Notes: generated by a model from the sequence alone, not told the origin. Shown: positions 17,900-29,465, counted from the stretch's first letter. The stretch is 29,465 nt of DNA from Ettlia oleoabundans (GCA_019693395.1 JAAMXP010002381.1:1-29465); one strand, 5' to 3'. Numbers and translations: made by a program.

Positions 17900-19905
17900 T
17901 CATCCTTGGCCCCAACCGCGTTGCTCTGCCTGCTGCTTGAAAGCTGCTATCATCTCAGCCATCTCAGCCTCACTCTGCTGCTTCAGCCCCTCCTTGCTGT
18001 CACCGCCCTGTGGCTGCCGCCTAGACCGCTGCTGTGCAGCCCCGCCCCGCCGCTGACTGGGCGCCGCCGCTGCTGCTGACGACCTGCCACCGCCGCCGCT
18101 GCTGCTGCTGGGTAGCCCTGTTCCTGCCACCTGCTCCACATCACTGTCATGCTCGTGGCCAAACATGCCCAAGTCCACTGTCTTGAAACCACCTGACATT
18201 AAAGAGATTGATAGGGAGAAGGTTGGTGCAGGATACGTGGCAAAGATGGCGACCAGGAGGAGAATGCCCTTCAGCACCTCACAAAGCACCTCATTCACCC
18301 AGCAGCTTGCCATCACACGACACAGGCAAAACAAGCTCCAGACCTCCTCACCCTCCTGAACATCATCGAGATCAAGCTCCTCCTCGTCTTCACCATCCCC
18401 ATAAAACGCCAACGGTGGTGGCTCCGCCTCTCCGCTTTCAATCTTCTTCACCTGCACGTCCAAGCGGCAGTTGACGGCCGTTATCACCACCCCTCACCAA
18501 CTACCATCCAAACAGGAAAACTAGACAGCTACAGCCAGTTACACAACTTTCTCGCCGGCCTGCAATCCACCCAGCCACACTTGTCCAATCCGCACCCAGC
18601 AGCAGCCTGTCACTCACCTGGTCCAGCAACTTGAGGATTCGCTCCGAGCGTTCGATTGAGTCGTCCCGCACAAACCGAATCTCAGGGGTGAGCCGCAGCC
18701 GAACCTTTCAGTTGGGAGGGGCAAGCGACAAAAAGAAACGGGTAAAAAAGGCGCAGACAGCTCTGCCGGAATGGGGGGAGTGGCACCAACCAAGAATTGG
18801 GTTCAACCATGGGGTGGACAGTGATCATGCCCGTAAAACCCGATTCTTGGCTGCACCCTCCTACCTGCTTTCCGATGTGCCTCCGTACGTATCCTTCCAG
18901 CCGCTGCAGCCCTTCTATGGCAGCGGCTTTCCCCACCTCATCGCTGCAGCCAATGAGGGTGGGAGTGCAAGAACTGCATTTGTTCAAACTCCAGACGTCC
19001 AAAGCCCTTTACCTTATTGGCCCCATGCCAAATCTGCCATCTGGGCGCCTCGTTGGCAATATAACCCCAACCAACGGGTCTTATCTTGGCAGCCAAGCCT
19101 AATTTGGCGACCCCATCACCAGGAGCGATCTGGCAGTTACCGCAGCTGCAGTTTGTCTGAACACCGAGGCCTCGCATTGCCATCACCCCACCCCCCTGGC
19201 TCAGCCCCCTCACCCTCACCAACACCAAAACCCCAAACTGCACCCACTCAACCCACCTGTAGATTGACAGGTACACTTTGGCCACCTGCAGGTCGTTGCT
19301 GATCTGTACCTCGGTCACAGAGGCCAGCGCACTCAGCGCGCCGTCAAAACCGCGCCGCCGCTCCGGGCACACGGCCGCCTGCATCGTCTTGTCTGTGATC
19401 AGCAGCTGCCCCACTTCGCGCTCAATCTGCTTCGCCACCTTGGCTATGCGCCGTGGGTGCGCCTGTAGCGGGAAAGTGTTGGGTGGTTGGCAGGCAGCGC
19501 AAGTGAAGTGGCAGAATGTGCAGGGAAGGGGCGAGAACAATACAATTCATGCTTTGTGATCCGTTTAGTTAGAAGTAAAGCTCTGCGCAACCTAAATAGG
19601 CCAGCGCGAACATCAACTACAACCTCAGCAGCTGGTTGCAAGGCAGCCAGCAGTAGGGCACCGCCCCGCTCGCTTGCCGTCAGGAGGCACTCACCATGCA
19701 CACCGTGCTGCAGGAGCGCCTGGCCACCATGCCACGCCCGCCTGCAGTAAGGACGTTGCAGCACTTTTTGGCAGCGCATGCAGGGCAGGAGGTCAACTGG
19801 CAAGGCTGGGTTGGAGGTGAGCGCACCTGTGGGCCTCCAGAACGTCCTCTGGGCGTGCTGATCTGATGCAGTTGCAACACTACTGTTCGACGGGCACTGT
19901 TGCAT
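17900..19905 (-). CDS. rbfA: Ribosome-binding factor A, plastid type
   Basis: 296 residues. Exons: 19905-19827, 19741-19695, 19462-19257, 18943-18865, 18704-18618, 18451-18352, 18192-17900, all GT-AG. The RbfA KH-like domain spans about 43-170: HPRRIAKVAKQIEREVGQLL, VTEVQISNDLQVAKVYLSIY, SDEVGKAAAIEGLQRLEGYV, then RLRLTPEIRFVRDDSIERSE, the family's signature end. RbfA helps mature the small ribosomal subunit by acting on the 5' end of 16S rRNA. The C-terminus adds an acidic stretch and a Ser/Gly/Ala/Gln-rich tail of about 100 residues. The first 42 residues (start MQQCPSNSSVATASDQHA) resemble a transit peptide. This start needs an 85-base intron between the first two exons; without it the reading frame has no upstream ATG, only an internal Met close to the domain. 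Confidence 0.88.
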
Positions 19906-20344
19906 GGTGGTTGGTTGTGAGGCAGAGAGAAGCGAATTCAGCCCGGTGATATAAATGCCTGAAACGCCTTAATAAGATAGATGCGCAATCGACAATCCCT
20001 CAGGACATCTTCCAACGCTTATGGGCGCAAAACCATGTCGTGGATTCCCGCGGGTTTGGTACTCGCAGTACGACTCCCCACGCGGCTTATTCCGCGTGCA
20101 TCGTATTCGCTTTGCCTTTGGTACATGGTCGATAGCTTTCTGAAAGGATTAACGGGACGTTTCGGTCTCCAGGTGGCGTCCACGGCGTAGAACTAACCGC
20201 CGGACGCGTTGCGGGGCCTGGTGAAAACGACGCGGTTGTGACAAGCGTGCCCGAGGTCGCTCTTGCGGCCTCAAGGCCCCACGGCCGCTCCGTGGGCACT
20301 CTGGCAACCTCAATCACGCTGTCGTCCCTCCCTGGAAGCCTAAA
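19906..20344. promoter_or_regulatory. Divergent intergenic region, RbfA and Sec14-like genes
   Basis: About 440 bases between two start codons that point away from each other. A TATAAAT-like box lies near 19950, close to the RbfA start; being nearly palindromic it could serve either strand, but its spacing to either start is not diagnostic. No coding frame is supported. Confidence 0.45.
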
Positions 20345-23300
20345 ATGGAGCACAGAAACCACGACATTGTCACGGGCTGGTATGCCGAACGCCGGACCGC
20401 CTGCAATTCCCAGATGTCTTATTTGGGAACCGCCGCCGCGCTGTGTCGGGCAACTGCTGCCACTGGCCTGTCTGCCGACCCTGCCTACCTCGCCGTGCCA
20501 AGTAGCAAAGTTGCATTTTTCTCTACAGGTTCATCCGCCGCAAAGCGGCAAACGAGCCGGCTCAGGATGCCAATGATGGCAAGCAGCAGAAGGGCAAGGG
20601 CAGGCAGGCGGAAGCAGCGCCAGAGCGGCAGCAGCCTCAGCATAAACGTGCTGAGGCCAAGCAACAGAAGCAGGGGGTTGCTGTAGCGGCGGCAGGGCCG
20701 TCTGCGTCCAACAAGAAGCCCAGCAACCCTGTTATTGCGGCAGCAGCGGCGGTTGCTGCGGCAGCGGCAGAGAAGAAGGCAGAGTTGAAGGCAACCAGTG
20801 CACCACCAGCCGCTGACAAGAAGGCCAATGGGGGCACTGCAGCGGCAGGGGCTGCTGAGAAAAAGGCTGCCGTGTCCGCGGCCGTACCAGACAACAAGGC
20901 CACGCAGCCGGCTGCCTCGGACAAGAATCTCGCAGCGCCCGCGCCCCCTGCCGCCACTGAGAAGAAAGGTGCATCACCCACTGATGGCGCTACAGACGAC
21001 AGGAAGAGCAAGGCCGCATCTAGTTCAAGCGCGGATAGCGACAGTGATGATGAGCACCCTCTTTCATCCGCGAGGCGGGAGCAGCAGCGGCAGCGGCAGC
21101 GCAGGCGGGGTAACGATGTTGACGAAGATGCGGAGTATCGGCCGAGGGTGCTGGCGTACAGCGATAGCGACTCAGGCAAGTTTGTTGACTGATGGGTTAG
21201 ACGACGTTTGGGGGTGCATGGTGTGTTGTAAATGCGCTGCCGCTTCACAGGTTGCCATAGCTCAAGTGTCCCCCAACCCGGATGATGGGTGGTTGCTACA
21301 ACCTGCTGTGCATGCTGCATGTTGGGCGATTCATTCCTGTTGAGATCCGAGGTCAAGGTTTCCATCCGTCCCACCCTGCCTCACCTGCCTGCAGATGTGG
21401 AGTCTCACTTCAAGCGAGTCAAGACCCACCTGATGCCCCCCAGTGAAGAGGAGGTGGCCGAACGAGTGGCCGCAGAGGCGGCGGAAACTGCTGCTGTGGC
21501 TGCAGCAGAAGCCGTTGCAGCAGAGGTGGCCAAGCAGCAGACGAAGTTGCGGCGTCTTAGGGGTGCCGTGGGCGACGCAGCGGGGGCTGCAGCCCAAGCG
21601 GTTGCGCCACACCTAACACCCGGGCTGGCTGCTAGGGCTGCGGGGCTGGCGCTGCTGGGGCGCACTCAGCCGCGCGCTATGCGAGCGGCGGGCCTGCTGG
21701 GTGTGGCTGTGCAATTGGCAGGTGCTGCAGCCGCCAAAGCAGGGTTGGATTTGGGGGCCAGGCTGCCGCGCCCCTTGCTTGCTGCCGGAGAGGAGCTGGG
21801 GCACCTGGGCAAGGCGGCGGTTGCGCTCTCTGCGGTCCAGCTGCTGCGTGCTAAACTGCGAGACCGACAGCGCCGCCGCAAGGAGAGGTTAGAGCGGCGG
21901 CGCAGACAGTTGGTGGAGGAAAAAGCAGCAGCACGCACAGATGCGGAGGCAGTGGCGGAAGCGGAGCCAGTGCCCACCCCCGGCCGCCTGCAGCGTCGCA
22001 GATCAGCCGTTAACAGTGCGTATGCGTGGCCACTGCTGCTTTAGATTCTCTTTGTTGGCACTGTGCAGGCTTGCCAAATGCTGCTGTGGTTTGGCTGCTC
22101 TTCGTTGGCGTGGTGGTATAGTGTGCTGTGTATGCCGTTGGCTTGTGTTACTTGTACCATCAACAAAAGGGTAACGCTCACCAGTTCTGCCGCTGTACAG
22201 TGTCTTTCAACGTCGCTTGTCGCTGCTCCCGTGCCCCTGTCTCTCTTTGCAGTCGCTGCACTGGGCGCCAGTGCTGAACTAGGAGCCGCCATTGAGCGCC
22301 GCCAGCCGCAGACGGCGGCGGAGTGGGCTGTGGTGTATGGCGCAGAGATGCGGGAGATGCGGCGCATGCTGCAGGTGGGACAATGGTGCCGGCTCGTTGC
22401 TCGGCAGTGTTTTGACTGGAGCGGATGTCAGCAGGTGCAGTGCAGGGAGCGCAGCATGAGATGCCGGTGCAATCCATAATGCAAGCCCTGTGCTTGGTGA
22501 AGGGTTGGGTGCTCCATCCTCTATTGCATTACCATCATAATGGGGGGCTGCAATCTGGGTCATGAGTCTTGACAGTCTTGGCAACACTGCTGACTTTGTT
22601 CTTGAAACAATATGAAATGAAGTAAAGGCGAGGATGAAGCGGGGATGTACCATGATGCAGGAGAACGAGGTGGAGCTTTCACCCGACCGCTTTGACGGCA
22701 CAAATGCAGAGCTGCTGCGCTTTGCCAAGGCCTGCGGTTTGCTCACAGTGCGTCACCCCTCCCTGCTCATCATCTGCCCGCCTGCCTCCAGCGAAGTACC
22801 TGACCTGCCTTTTTCATGCCTGGCTGGTCCTTGTGCTGGTTGTTACTGTGCCAAGTCGATGAGGCCCAGCAGCCCCTCATTACCTGGTTGCGGCAGTGCA
22901 TTGCCCTGCCCCTCCATTGCCCTTGCATTCCAAATCTTTTGCACACACTTAAATGAGCTTGTACACATTGCCTCTACCCCCGCCACTGCAGGCCAACTCC
23001 GCAGAGCAGCGTGCGGCGGCTCTTGAGGCAGGGGTGAGCCGTGTGGTCCTCACTGTGGAGTGGACGGCGCGGCAGCGCTTCATGACTGATCGGGAGCTGA
23101 GGCGCTGGGAGCGGCTGGTGGCTTGGAAGGCGCATGATGCCAGTGAGTGTGGTGCTGAAGCGGGAGGGCTGCAGCATCGGGTGTTGGATTGGGTGGCAGA
23201 CTCCCCAAATGCGGCGCATACTGTTGAACAGCACCAAGATCGGATGGTAGATGGTATCAGCCAGTGGGCGGCATGGCAGCTGGCCGTGGTACCTGCATCG

Positions 23301-26300
23301 AGCTTTTGCTCGTCTCTGGCATGCTGTTGGACATATGTAGCGGCAGGCTACTGAGGCGTAGTTGTTTATGTTGTGAAGCTGGGTCCAGCTGCAAGCGGTC
23401 CTGCACTTTGCTGAGGCGCGGGATTTGCACCTCCTGTGTCTCTGCAGGTGGGCGACCCATCCTGCTGGCACGAGTTGGACGGGCCCAGCAGCTGATCAAG
23501 CCTGAGCGTTACGATGACTTCGCGAATGCACTGCTGACGCTCGTGCACCGAGGCCTCACTACGCAGCTCAGCAACTTAGCGGGGCCAGCAGAGCAGGTAT
23601 GTTGTGGTATCAATAAAGGGGCAGCTTGTACCCCTGACTCCTGGTAAATTTTTGTTGCAGTTCTTGTTACATGGCTGGTAGGTTGTTGGAAACGCATGCA
23701 ATACTTTACTCAAGAGTGCGTCTATATGTGCCATGCTTTCCTCCTGCAGATGGTTGTTGTGCTGGACTGCCGTGGCGGCAGCAGCATGGGCCTGACGCGG
23801 CACATGGCGCTGCTCAAGCGCCTGGCTGTCACGCTCAACCAGCACTATCCGGTGGGTGCTGCTACGCTGAGATGGAAAGGAGATTGAAGGAACCAGTAGT
23901 TGAAGTTATCAAGCAGCCAATGAGTGTAATGGCCGGGGGCGGAGACCGAAGTGGAGGCCGGAGGTTCAGTGCAATGTTGTTGTGGCTGCCAGCCTGTGCA
24001 TGTTGGCATAAAGTGTTTCTCTCTAAGGCTAGTTAATGGCCGCCTCACGTCGCCTTCGTCCCCTACAGGACCGGTTGCACCGTCTGCACCTACTGGAGCT
24101 GCCGCTGCTGCTGCGCTGGGTGCTGCACGGCGTGATGCCCCTGCTGCACCCGACCACGCGCGGGTGGGTGGGCGCCCGCTGTTGGTGCACGCATGCACTG
24201 CACTGCACCGCACCTGCAGTCCGGCTTCTTAAACCCTGGAGCATCAGCATGCTGCATGTCTCTACTGAAGGCACCATCCTCTATGCTGCTGGAACATTAC
24301 AAGCAGCTAGTCACAGCACCAAGGACTGCATAGTTGTTACCCGCTCAACTCAGCACTGCCCATTGTCTGCCTGCCTCTGCTCATCCTTGCAGCAAGCTTA
24401 TTTTCAGCAGCATCAACGACCCTGAGCTGCCCGTCACCGTGGCCAACCTGTCCAAGAGGTGTGTTTTAGGAGGTGCACCAGGGCGCTGCTGTGCCTGTAG
24501 CAATTTGTGGTGTATGCGTGCAAAGAGACATAGCCAAATGATCTCCCTCCTTTTGCCTCATGTCAGCCTGTTTTAACCGATCCCGCTGCCGGCGTGCGCT
24601 GCCCCCCCACCCACACCGTTGCTGCCGCAGGCGCTCTGTGATGAAGCCCGGCTCGTTGAAGCGCAACATTTCAAACTGCTCATTCCCTAGCAGCGGCGAC
24701 GCCACCCCCTCGCTGCTGTCACCGCAGCAGACTTTTGATGCTCGAACAATGCCAGCGATGGCGGCAGCAGCTGCATCAGAAGGTGCCCAAGCAAGTGCCA
24801 GTGGTGGCGGGGAGGCCAGCGGAAGCCAGGGTTGTGCTGCAAGCTGCGGTGCAGGAGGGATGGGGTCTGCTGCAGGGCCAGGATCAGGTTCTGGCCAGCA
24901 GCAGCAGGAGCAGCAGCAGCTTGGCGATGACGATGTGCCGCACACGCCTCCCCCAACACTCAAGGCGCCTCAGTCCCCACGGGAGGTCTTGCTGGCCAAA
25001 CCACGTCAGCTGATACTCACTCAGCAACAAAACACAGCTGCTAGTGGCAGCCAGCCAAGAGCGCGGGAGGCAGCACCAAAGCACCCTGCCGCACCAGCAT
25101 CAGGAGACCCAGCTGCAAAGGACGCCAGGCCGGCTGCTGGGCAGGTGGCGACCGTGTCAGCTGCTGCATCAGCTGCTATGGGCATCACCAGCCATGCTGT
25201 GCCTTGGTCTTGCGGCATGCAGTCTCCAACCGGGCTTCTCAGTCGAGACCCCAGCTATGGAGAGGAGCCAGTACCCGCCGCCAGGGCCAAGGCGGCTGCT
25301 GACGCTGTGCGCGAGCTGGAGGGCTGGCAGCATGCACAGCAGCAGCATGCAGCAGGGTCAAAGGCGCCATCGCAGCTTGATGGCAACAGTGGCAGCGCGG
25401 GCAGTATGCATCAGTTAGGGCAGCAGCTGCTGCAGCGGAGTGGAGCGGCGGTCTCACACAGCGGGCTGCTGCCATTGCACCCTTCTCAGCCGGCAATTGC
25501 AGCCATGCTTGGCGCTTCCTCAGCGAGCAGCAGCGGCAGCGCTCGCAGCTGGCTGGGCGGCCTGCTGCCGGGTCAATGGGGAACCGCCACTAAGCGGGCG
25601 CATCCGCAGACACCGGCGCAGCAGCAGGTTGGCTGCCAGCCAGCTCTTTGCCTGCCACTGGCCGGCATGGTTGCAAGTAGCAGTGAGGGCGGCACCGGGG
25701 GCAGCACGCCACGGTCGCCGCAGGGCTCCCGCACCAAGAAGGGCGGACTTGTCGACTTGCCAGAGAGGCCGGTCAGGTGCGCCCTGTCATAGCTGCTGCG
25801 GCTTCCGCTTGTGCTGCTGCAGTTATTGTATAGAGTTTAGATTTGCCTGGTGCAGGCGTCAGTCCCCATGCTGTTTGTTGTGATCCTTTGGAGGCCCATG
25901 CTGCACTTTCCGGCTCAGCAACCCAACCATTTTTCAATCGGCTGCAGGGTAATGACTCCTGGCCGCGGCCGGGCGCCCCGCAAGAGCAGCCTTCGTCGCA
26001 GCGAGTCGGCAGATTCCCTGCACACCCGTGTGCGCCTGGGAAGCCACCCGCTGCGCCGTCAGTCATCAGGTGCGGTTGCGTAATTGGAGAGGCAGGTTGT
26101 ACAGCAGCACAGGCAGGCAGGCTGATGTGCAGCAGTTCATCCCTGCCCTCACATTGCCCTTCTGAGTACACGAAGCAGTCGGCAGTGCCACCAGACGCTT
26201 TCTGTGTAGCCTGTGTGCTCAACAACATCGCTGCTTTTTTCCAACATACCCAAAGCGCTACATCCACAATGTAGTTTCCCGCATCGCTGTTCTCCTCCCA

Positions 26301-26541
26301 ACCGCTTCAGCCAATCGCTCCCCACGTTTGGGTGTCTGCAGTGTCTTGGGCGGAAGAGCTGGAGAGCGTAAAAGAGATTATGCCGCGAGATTCATCGCCA
26401 GTACTGCCATCACGTGTGGTGCATGCGGCAGCTAGCGCCGCTAACGCCGTGCCGCAGCTGGTGCTGCTGGCCTGCATTTTTCTAGTCGTGGTCGCAGCGC
26501 TGATGCAGCAATTGCTTCTTGGCTTGCCCCGTGAGTTGTGA
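20345..26541 (+). CDS. Sec14/CRAL-TRIO lipid-transfer-like protein with long N-terminal extension and C-terminal membrane anchor
   Basis: 1,180 residues in 13 exons: 20345-20379, 20529-21175, 21395-22015, 22253-22374, 22661-22747, 22992-23142, 23448-23596, 23750-23851, 24069-24163, 24393-24458, 24631-25776, 25948-26069, 26342-26541. Intron 2 has a GC donor. Residues 1-475 are Ala/Lys/Glu-rich and low complexity. CRAL-TRIO N-terminal part at about 480-545 (DGTNAELLRFAKACGLLT, RFMTDRELRRWERLVAWK). The lipid-binding fold is at about 555-690: GRPILLARVGRAQQL, MVVVLDCRGGSSMGLTRHM, LLKRLAVTLNQHYPDRLHRL, LLELPLLLRWVLHGVMPLL and KLIFSSINDPELPV. A Ser/Gln/Gly-rich region with a basic patch (RKSSLRRSESADS) leads to a hydrophobic segment at about 1152-1175 (VLLACIFLVVVAAL), six residues from the end. 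Sec14 proteins move or present phosphoinositides and other lipids; tethering to a membrane is inferred. The acceptor before exon 5 is weak. Confidence 0.82.
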
Positions 26542-26971
26542 GCTGTGAGTTATCCGGCATTAGGAGCCATTGCATCCCCAACCTTCGCTGGCTTTTTGGC
26601 AATCGCACTAGCCATTTGTTTATGATTACAACTGATTCTGTTCAACTTGCCAATTTGCAATTGGTGTATCTTGTATCATTTGAGCAATGTGAGACTATGG
26701 TGTTTTACTCGTTTTATCTTTGCTGTGGGTGTATTGACCCGCGCTGTGTAACGCTTCAGCAAGTTCTGCACTACATCCAGGGTGGTAGGCGCCGACAATG
26801 GGCACCTTTGATTGATGTTATGCTGCCGCATGGATTGGGCGCCGGCGCCTGTTCCCGGTGGTGTTTGAATCTGCACACCGCCACCATGCGCCATTTTTTG
26901 CCAGCTTAAGTTCGACGCCGGGGGATTGTCCGCAATATATACGAAAGGAAATTGCCAGCACCCTGCTGCAC
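26542..26971. other. Intergenic: Sec14-like 3' flank and bZIP 5' region
   Basis: About 430 bases, richer in A and T than the genes around it. It holds the Sec14-like polyadenylation signal. The remaining stretch before the bZIP start should carry its promoter and 5' UTR. No other feature is seen. Confidence 0.5.
26747..26751 (+). terminator. TGTAA polyadenylation signal of the Sec14-like gene
   Basis: TGTAA 206 bases after the stop at 26541. Confidence 0.6.
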
Positions 26972-27954
26972 ATGACTTCGTCGTGGGAGAGGCTCGTGTC
27001 GCGGGAGGCCTCTGTCTCCTATTGTGATTCCGAGGCAGGCTCTCCTGCAACAACATCAGGGCAAGAGGGGCCGGCTGGGGAGCGCGCCGAAATAGGCGGC
27101 TCCACTTTTGGTGGGGAACAAGGTGAAAGCCGGCGATCATCTGATCGACCTCTCGTGCAAGGCTGTTGGGATATCGAGCGACCAGCTGACGCCAGCTGCT
27201 GGGAAGCCGGTGGGAGCGGCGGCGGGCACCCAGCACTGCAGGACTGGGAAGAAGCTGAGCTTGCACTGCTGTCCCCAGAAAGCCAGAAGCGCGAACGCCG
27301 GCGCATCGCCAACCGGGACTGCGCGCGACGCATACGCCAGCGAAAGACGGTGAGTGCAAGAGTGGCAAGGGCGGCTGGTAGGCGGGAATCCCAACCCTTC
27401 GCCTTGGATGAGTTTGTATGCGTCACAATGCAGGCGGTTGTCTGAGGGACGTGTATCGTTATGGGTATCACAGATAGACCTATTCTGCCTGGGCGCAGGA
27501 GCTGCTAGCGGATCTTACGGCCAGCGTAGAAACCTTGCAGACTGACAACAGTCGCCTATTGGCTACCCTCACCGGTGAGCACAAGCGGCAAACTGGTTGC
27601 TGCTACTATGTATTGATACACAACCATCATGGATCATGTGCCTCTATTGCCACGTAAGGCCAGTGCTGGGCTAATGTCACGCTGCTTAGCCTGTCTCCTT
27701 TATCGCTTCTCTGTCACAACCAGCTGCGTGTCAAAAAATCGAACTCCAGCTGCGCTGCTTGTGCAGAGGTGACACAATTTTGGAGGGATACTACGATAGG
27801 AAACTGTGAGCTTCGCAGCCAACTGGTGTTGCTCCAGTCTGGTGGCAGCGCCAGCGGTGGCAGCAGCGGCGGCAGCGGCAGATTGCTCCCCGGCAGCCCA
27901 AGCTACCTTGGGCGGCTGCTCTCGCCGGACTGGCCCTCTCCCATGGTGCTGTGA
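26972..27954 (+). CDS. bZIP transcription factor
   Basis: 213 residues. Exons: 26972-27349, 27499-27574, 27767-27954, GT-AG with frame kept. The basic region is KRERRRIANRDCARRIRQRK (106-125), with the invariant Asn114 and Arg122 in the spacing N-x7-R. Ten residues after Arg122 the zipper starts: Leu132, Leu139, Leu146, Val153, an exact heptad register carried on exon 2 and the start of exon 3. A later Leu-rich stretch (CELRSQLVLLQ) may extend the coiled coil. The N-terminus is acidic and Ser/Gly-rich, as in an activation region; the C-terminus is Gly/Ser-rich. It would bind DNA as a dimer in the nucleus; targets unknown. The start is less certain because the frame is open upstream, but 26972 is the first good ATG. 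Confidence 0.85.
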
Positions 27955-28018
27955 ACAAGCTGACTTTGCAATCATGACGAAACGTATGTTTTATGGTTGA
28001 TTTGTTACATGCATGCGC

Positions 28019-28030
28019 TGTAAGCTGTAA
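28019..28030 (+). terminator. Doubled TGTAA polyadenylation signal of the bZIP gene
   Basis: Two TGTAA motifs, at 28019-28023 and 28026-28030, begin 65 bases after the bZIP stop. Confidence 0.7.
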
Positions 28031-28201
28031 AAGCTCAGCTCGCGAAGGGCACGACCGCCGCCAACCTGGCAGCGTCGGCAGGGTGCCAATCGTTGGCTTT
28101 GACGACATATGCGATTGTCTTCGCTGCTGAATTATATCCCTGACTGCAATCTCAGCTGTTTGAGCATACGCAGGCTCCTTGCTTCTGCACCAAGCGGCAG
28201 A

Positions 28202-29357
28202 ATGGAGCAGGATGGGAGCGGTGGCTGGTTATCAGGAGCTTGGAGCCTCGGCCAGTCCATCTACAATGCTGCGGCTAATACCGTGAACAGGTGAAGGCGG
28301 GGCGGCTCCCTTGAGGGGTCCCTGCAGTTGAACGGCGAAGCGGTGACAAAGCCGAGGGCCGAACCCCGTCTTTACTGCACTGATCAGCTAATAGTCAGGA
28401 TATCAGCCAAGTGAATACCCCACCGGTCGGTAAGCCATCGCGGCATGCCCAGCTAACCTGTCGCCACTCTCTTCCGCGCTTGCGTGCAGCGTGATGGGCT
28501 ACGAAGACCTCAGCGTCATCGACCCTACCGCCGGCGAGGCCCAGTCGGGCAAGGAGGCCTCTATCAGCGAGGTGCGAGCGCCATACCTTGCCGCCGCCCT
28601 CCCGCCTTCTAGCCGCCATTAAATACTCAAGGGGCAAACATCTTGCCTCAAACTTGGCGGCACAGCATGCATGATATACATATGCCTTCAAGCAGAGTGG
28701 CAGGCATGGACGATTGTTGGCATAAGCTCACTACTCTGGTGGCAGGTTCAGCTGGCACTTTTATCAGAGCAGACCATCCGCCTCGCTCCCCTCCCAACTT
28801 GCTGCCTCTGCCTGCATTATCGCAGACTATTCTCATCTCAGCGTCGCCTGCGGCGTGCTTGGGTATGCGTATGTCAGTGTACTGCGTGGGTTTGTGCCTG
28901 ATGCATCATTCAAATGTTCTGCCCCGGTGTGTATATGCCCGTTGGTGCCCACAGGAGCGTGCCAAGGCATTCAGCAGCTACAAGGACTACCTGGGCAAAG
29001 ACATCACCAGCCTCGTGATACTGCCGGTCTGGATAATGCAGCCATTCACAATGCTTCAGGTGGGTCCCCTACACACACACACCACCACCACCACCAGCCC
29101 AACACCCCTCTGTACCCAGATGTGCAAACACCACCAGCAACCCGACGGCTGCATATTGGCGCATTGTGGTCGCTATCCATGTAGCGTTGTGACATGTGCA
29201 TAACTTGCTGTCAAACTTCCATGCCCCTCTTATTAATGTATTGCTCGTCTCTCTCTGTACCTGCGGCTGATGTATGTGTACCGCAGTGCATGGGTGAGAT
29301 CATGGAGAACACCCACCTGCTGGACAAGGCGGCCGTCACTGAGGACCCTTATGAGCG
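28202..29357 (+). CDS. Oxysterol-binding-protein-related protein (5' part)
   Basis: Exons seen: 28202-28290, 28490-28571, 28955-29059, 29287-29357; the last ends in phase 2 at a GT donor, so the gene continues past the right edge. About 115 residues are visible. KDITSLVILPVWIMQPFTMLQ followed by MGEIMENTHLLDKAAVTEDPYER is the start of the OSBP-related lipid-binding domain in plant and fungal ORP proteins (lipid lid and first helices). The domain starts within the first 100 residues, so there is no N-terminal PH domain: this is a short ORP. These proteins exchange sterols and phosphatidylinositol 4-phosphate between membranes. The N-terminal GAWSLGQSIYNAAANTV may be an amphipathic helix. Start chosen at the ATG at 28202; an in-frame ATG at 28109 would add 31 residues. 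Confidence 0.82.
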
Positions 29358-29465
29358 GTGGGTGGCCGCCTGTGTGGGTTTGTGGCTGCAGGGCGCCCCT
29401 GGTGGCTGCCAGATAGCTGGGTGGTTGGCTTGCTGTGTGTGTGTGGTGGCGGTGGTGGGTGGGGG

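Noticed and set aside
18631..19302. 223-residue plus-strand frame across the RbfA locus
   Set aside because: Antisense to RbfA exons and introns; composition fits a shadow frame.
20637..21374. 245-residue Ala/Ser-rich minus-strand frame
   Set aside because: Shadow of the Ala/Lys-rich exon 2 of the Sec14-like gene; no recognised motif and no splice partners.

Overview
The window looks like nuclear DNA of a green alga (core Chlorophyta, Sphaeropleales or Trebouxiophyceae-like; species not recognised). The evidence is GC-rich DNA, CAG/GCT trinucleotide tracts that encode poly-Ala and poly-Gln, genes broken into many small exons, chlorophyte TGTAA polyadenylation signals after most stops, plastid-targeted proteins (RbfA, HU-like, thylakoid-lumen pentapeptide protein) and a Ser-Pro-rich cell-wall-type linker. 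I rebuilt ten protein genes exon by exon. Every listed junction keeps the reading frame and restores a recognisable family motif. All gene models are inferred from sequence alone; there is no transcript evidence.

Left part, minus strand, read right to left: a metallophosphatase of the plant PAP28/29 type (12414-9710), a thylakoid-lumen pentapeptide-repeat protein (8924-7443), a secreted protein with two expansin-like modules joined by a Pro-rich linker (6978-2933), and a PUS1-type tRNA pseudouridine synthase that runs off the left edge (2483-41). The window opens with a 28-base G run inside a PUS1 intron.

Right part: a BTB-BACK-Kelch protein (+, 12786-15686) diverges from the phosphatase. 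A plastid HU-like DNA-binding protein (+, 16307-17224) converges with plastid RbfA (-, 19905-17900). A large Sec14/CRAL-TRIO protein with a C-terminal membrane anchor (+, 20345-26541) diverges from RbfA. It is followed by a small bZIP factor (+, 26972-27954) and the 5' half of an oxysterol-binding-protein-related gene (+, 28202 to the right edge).

There is no operon logic; these are independent nuclear genes. Two points stand out. The tandem expansin arose by an internal duplication that copied introns as well as exons, and its first module has lost residues thought to be essential. And 4 of about 57 complete introns use a GC donor, always of the form AG|GCAAG, and in all four the reading frame rules out a GT donor. 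I found no tRNA, rRNA, CRISPR array or transposon.
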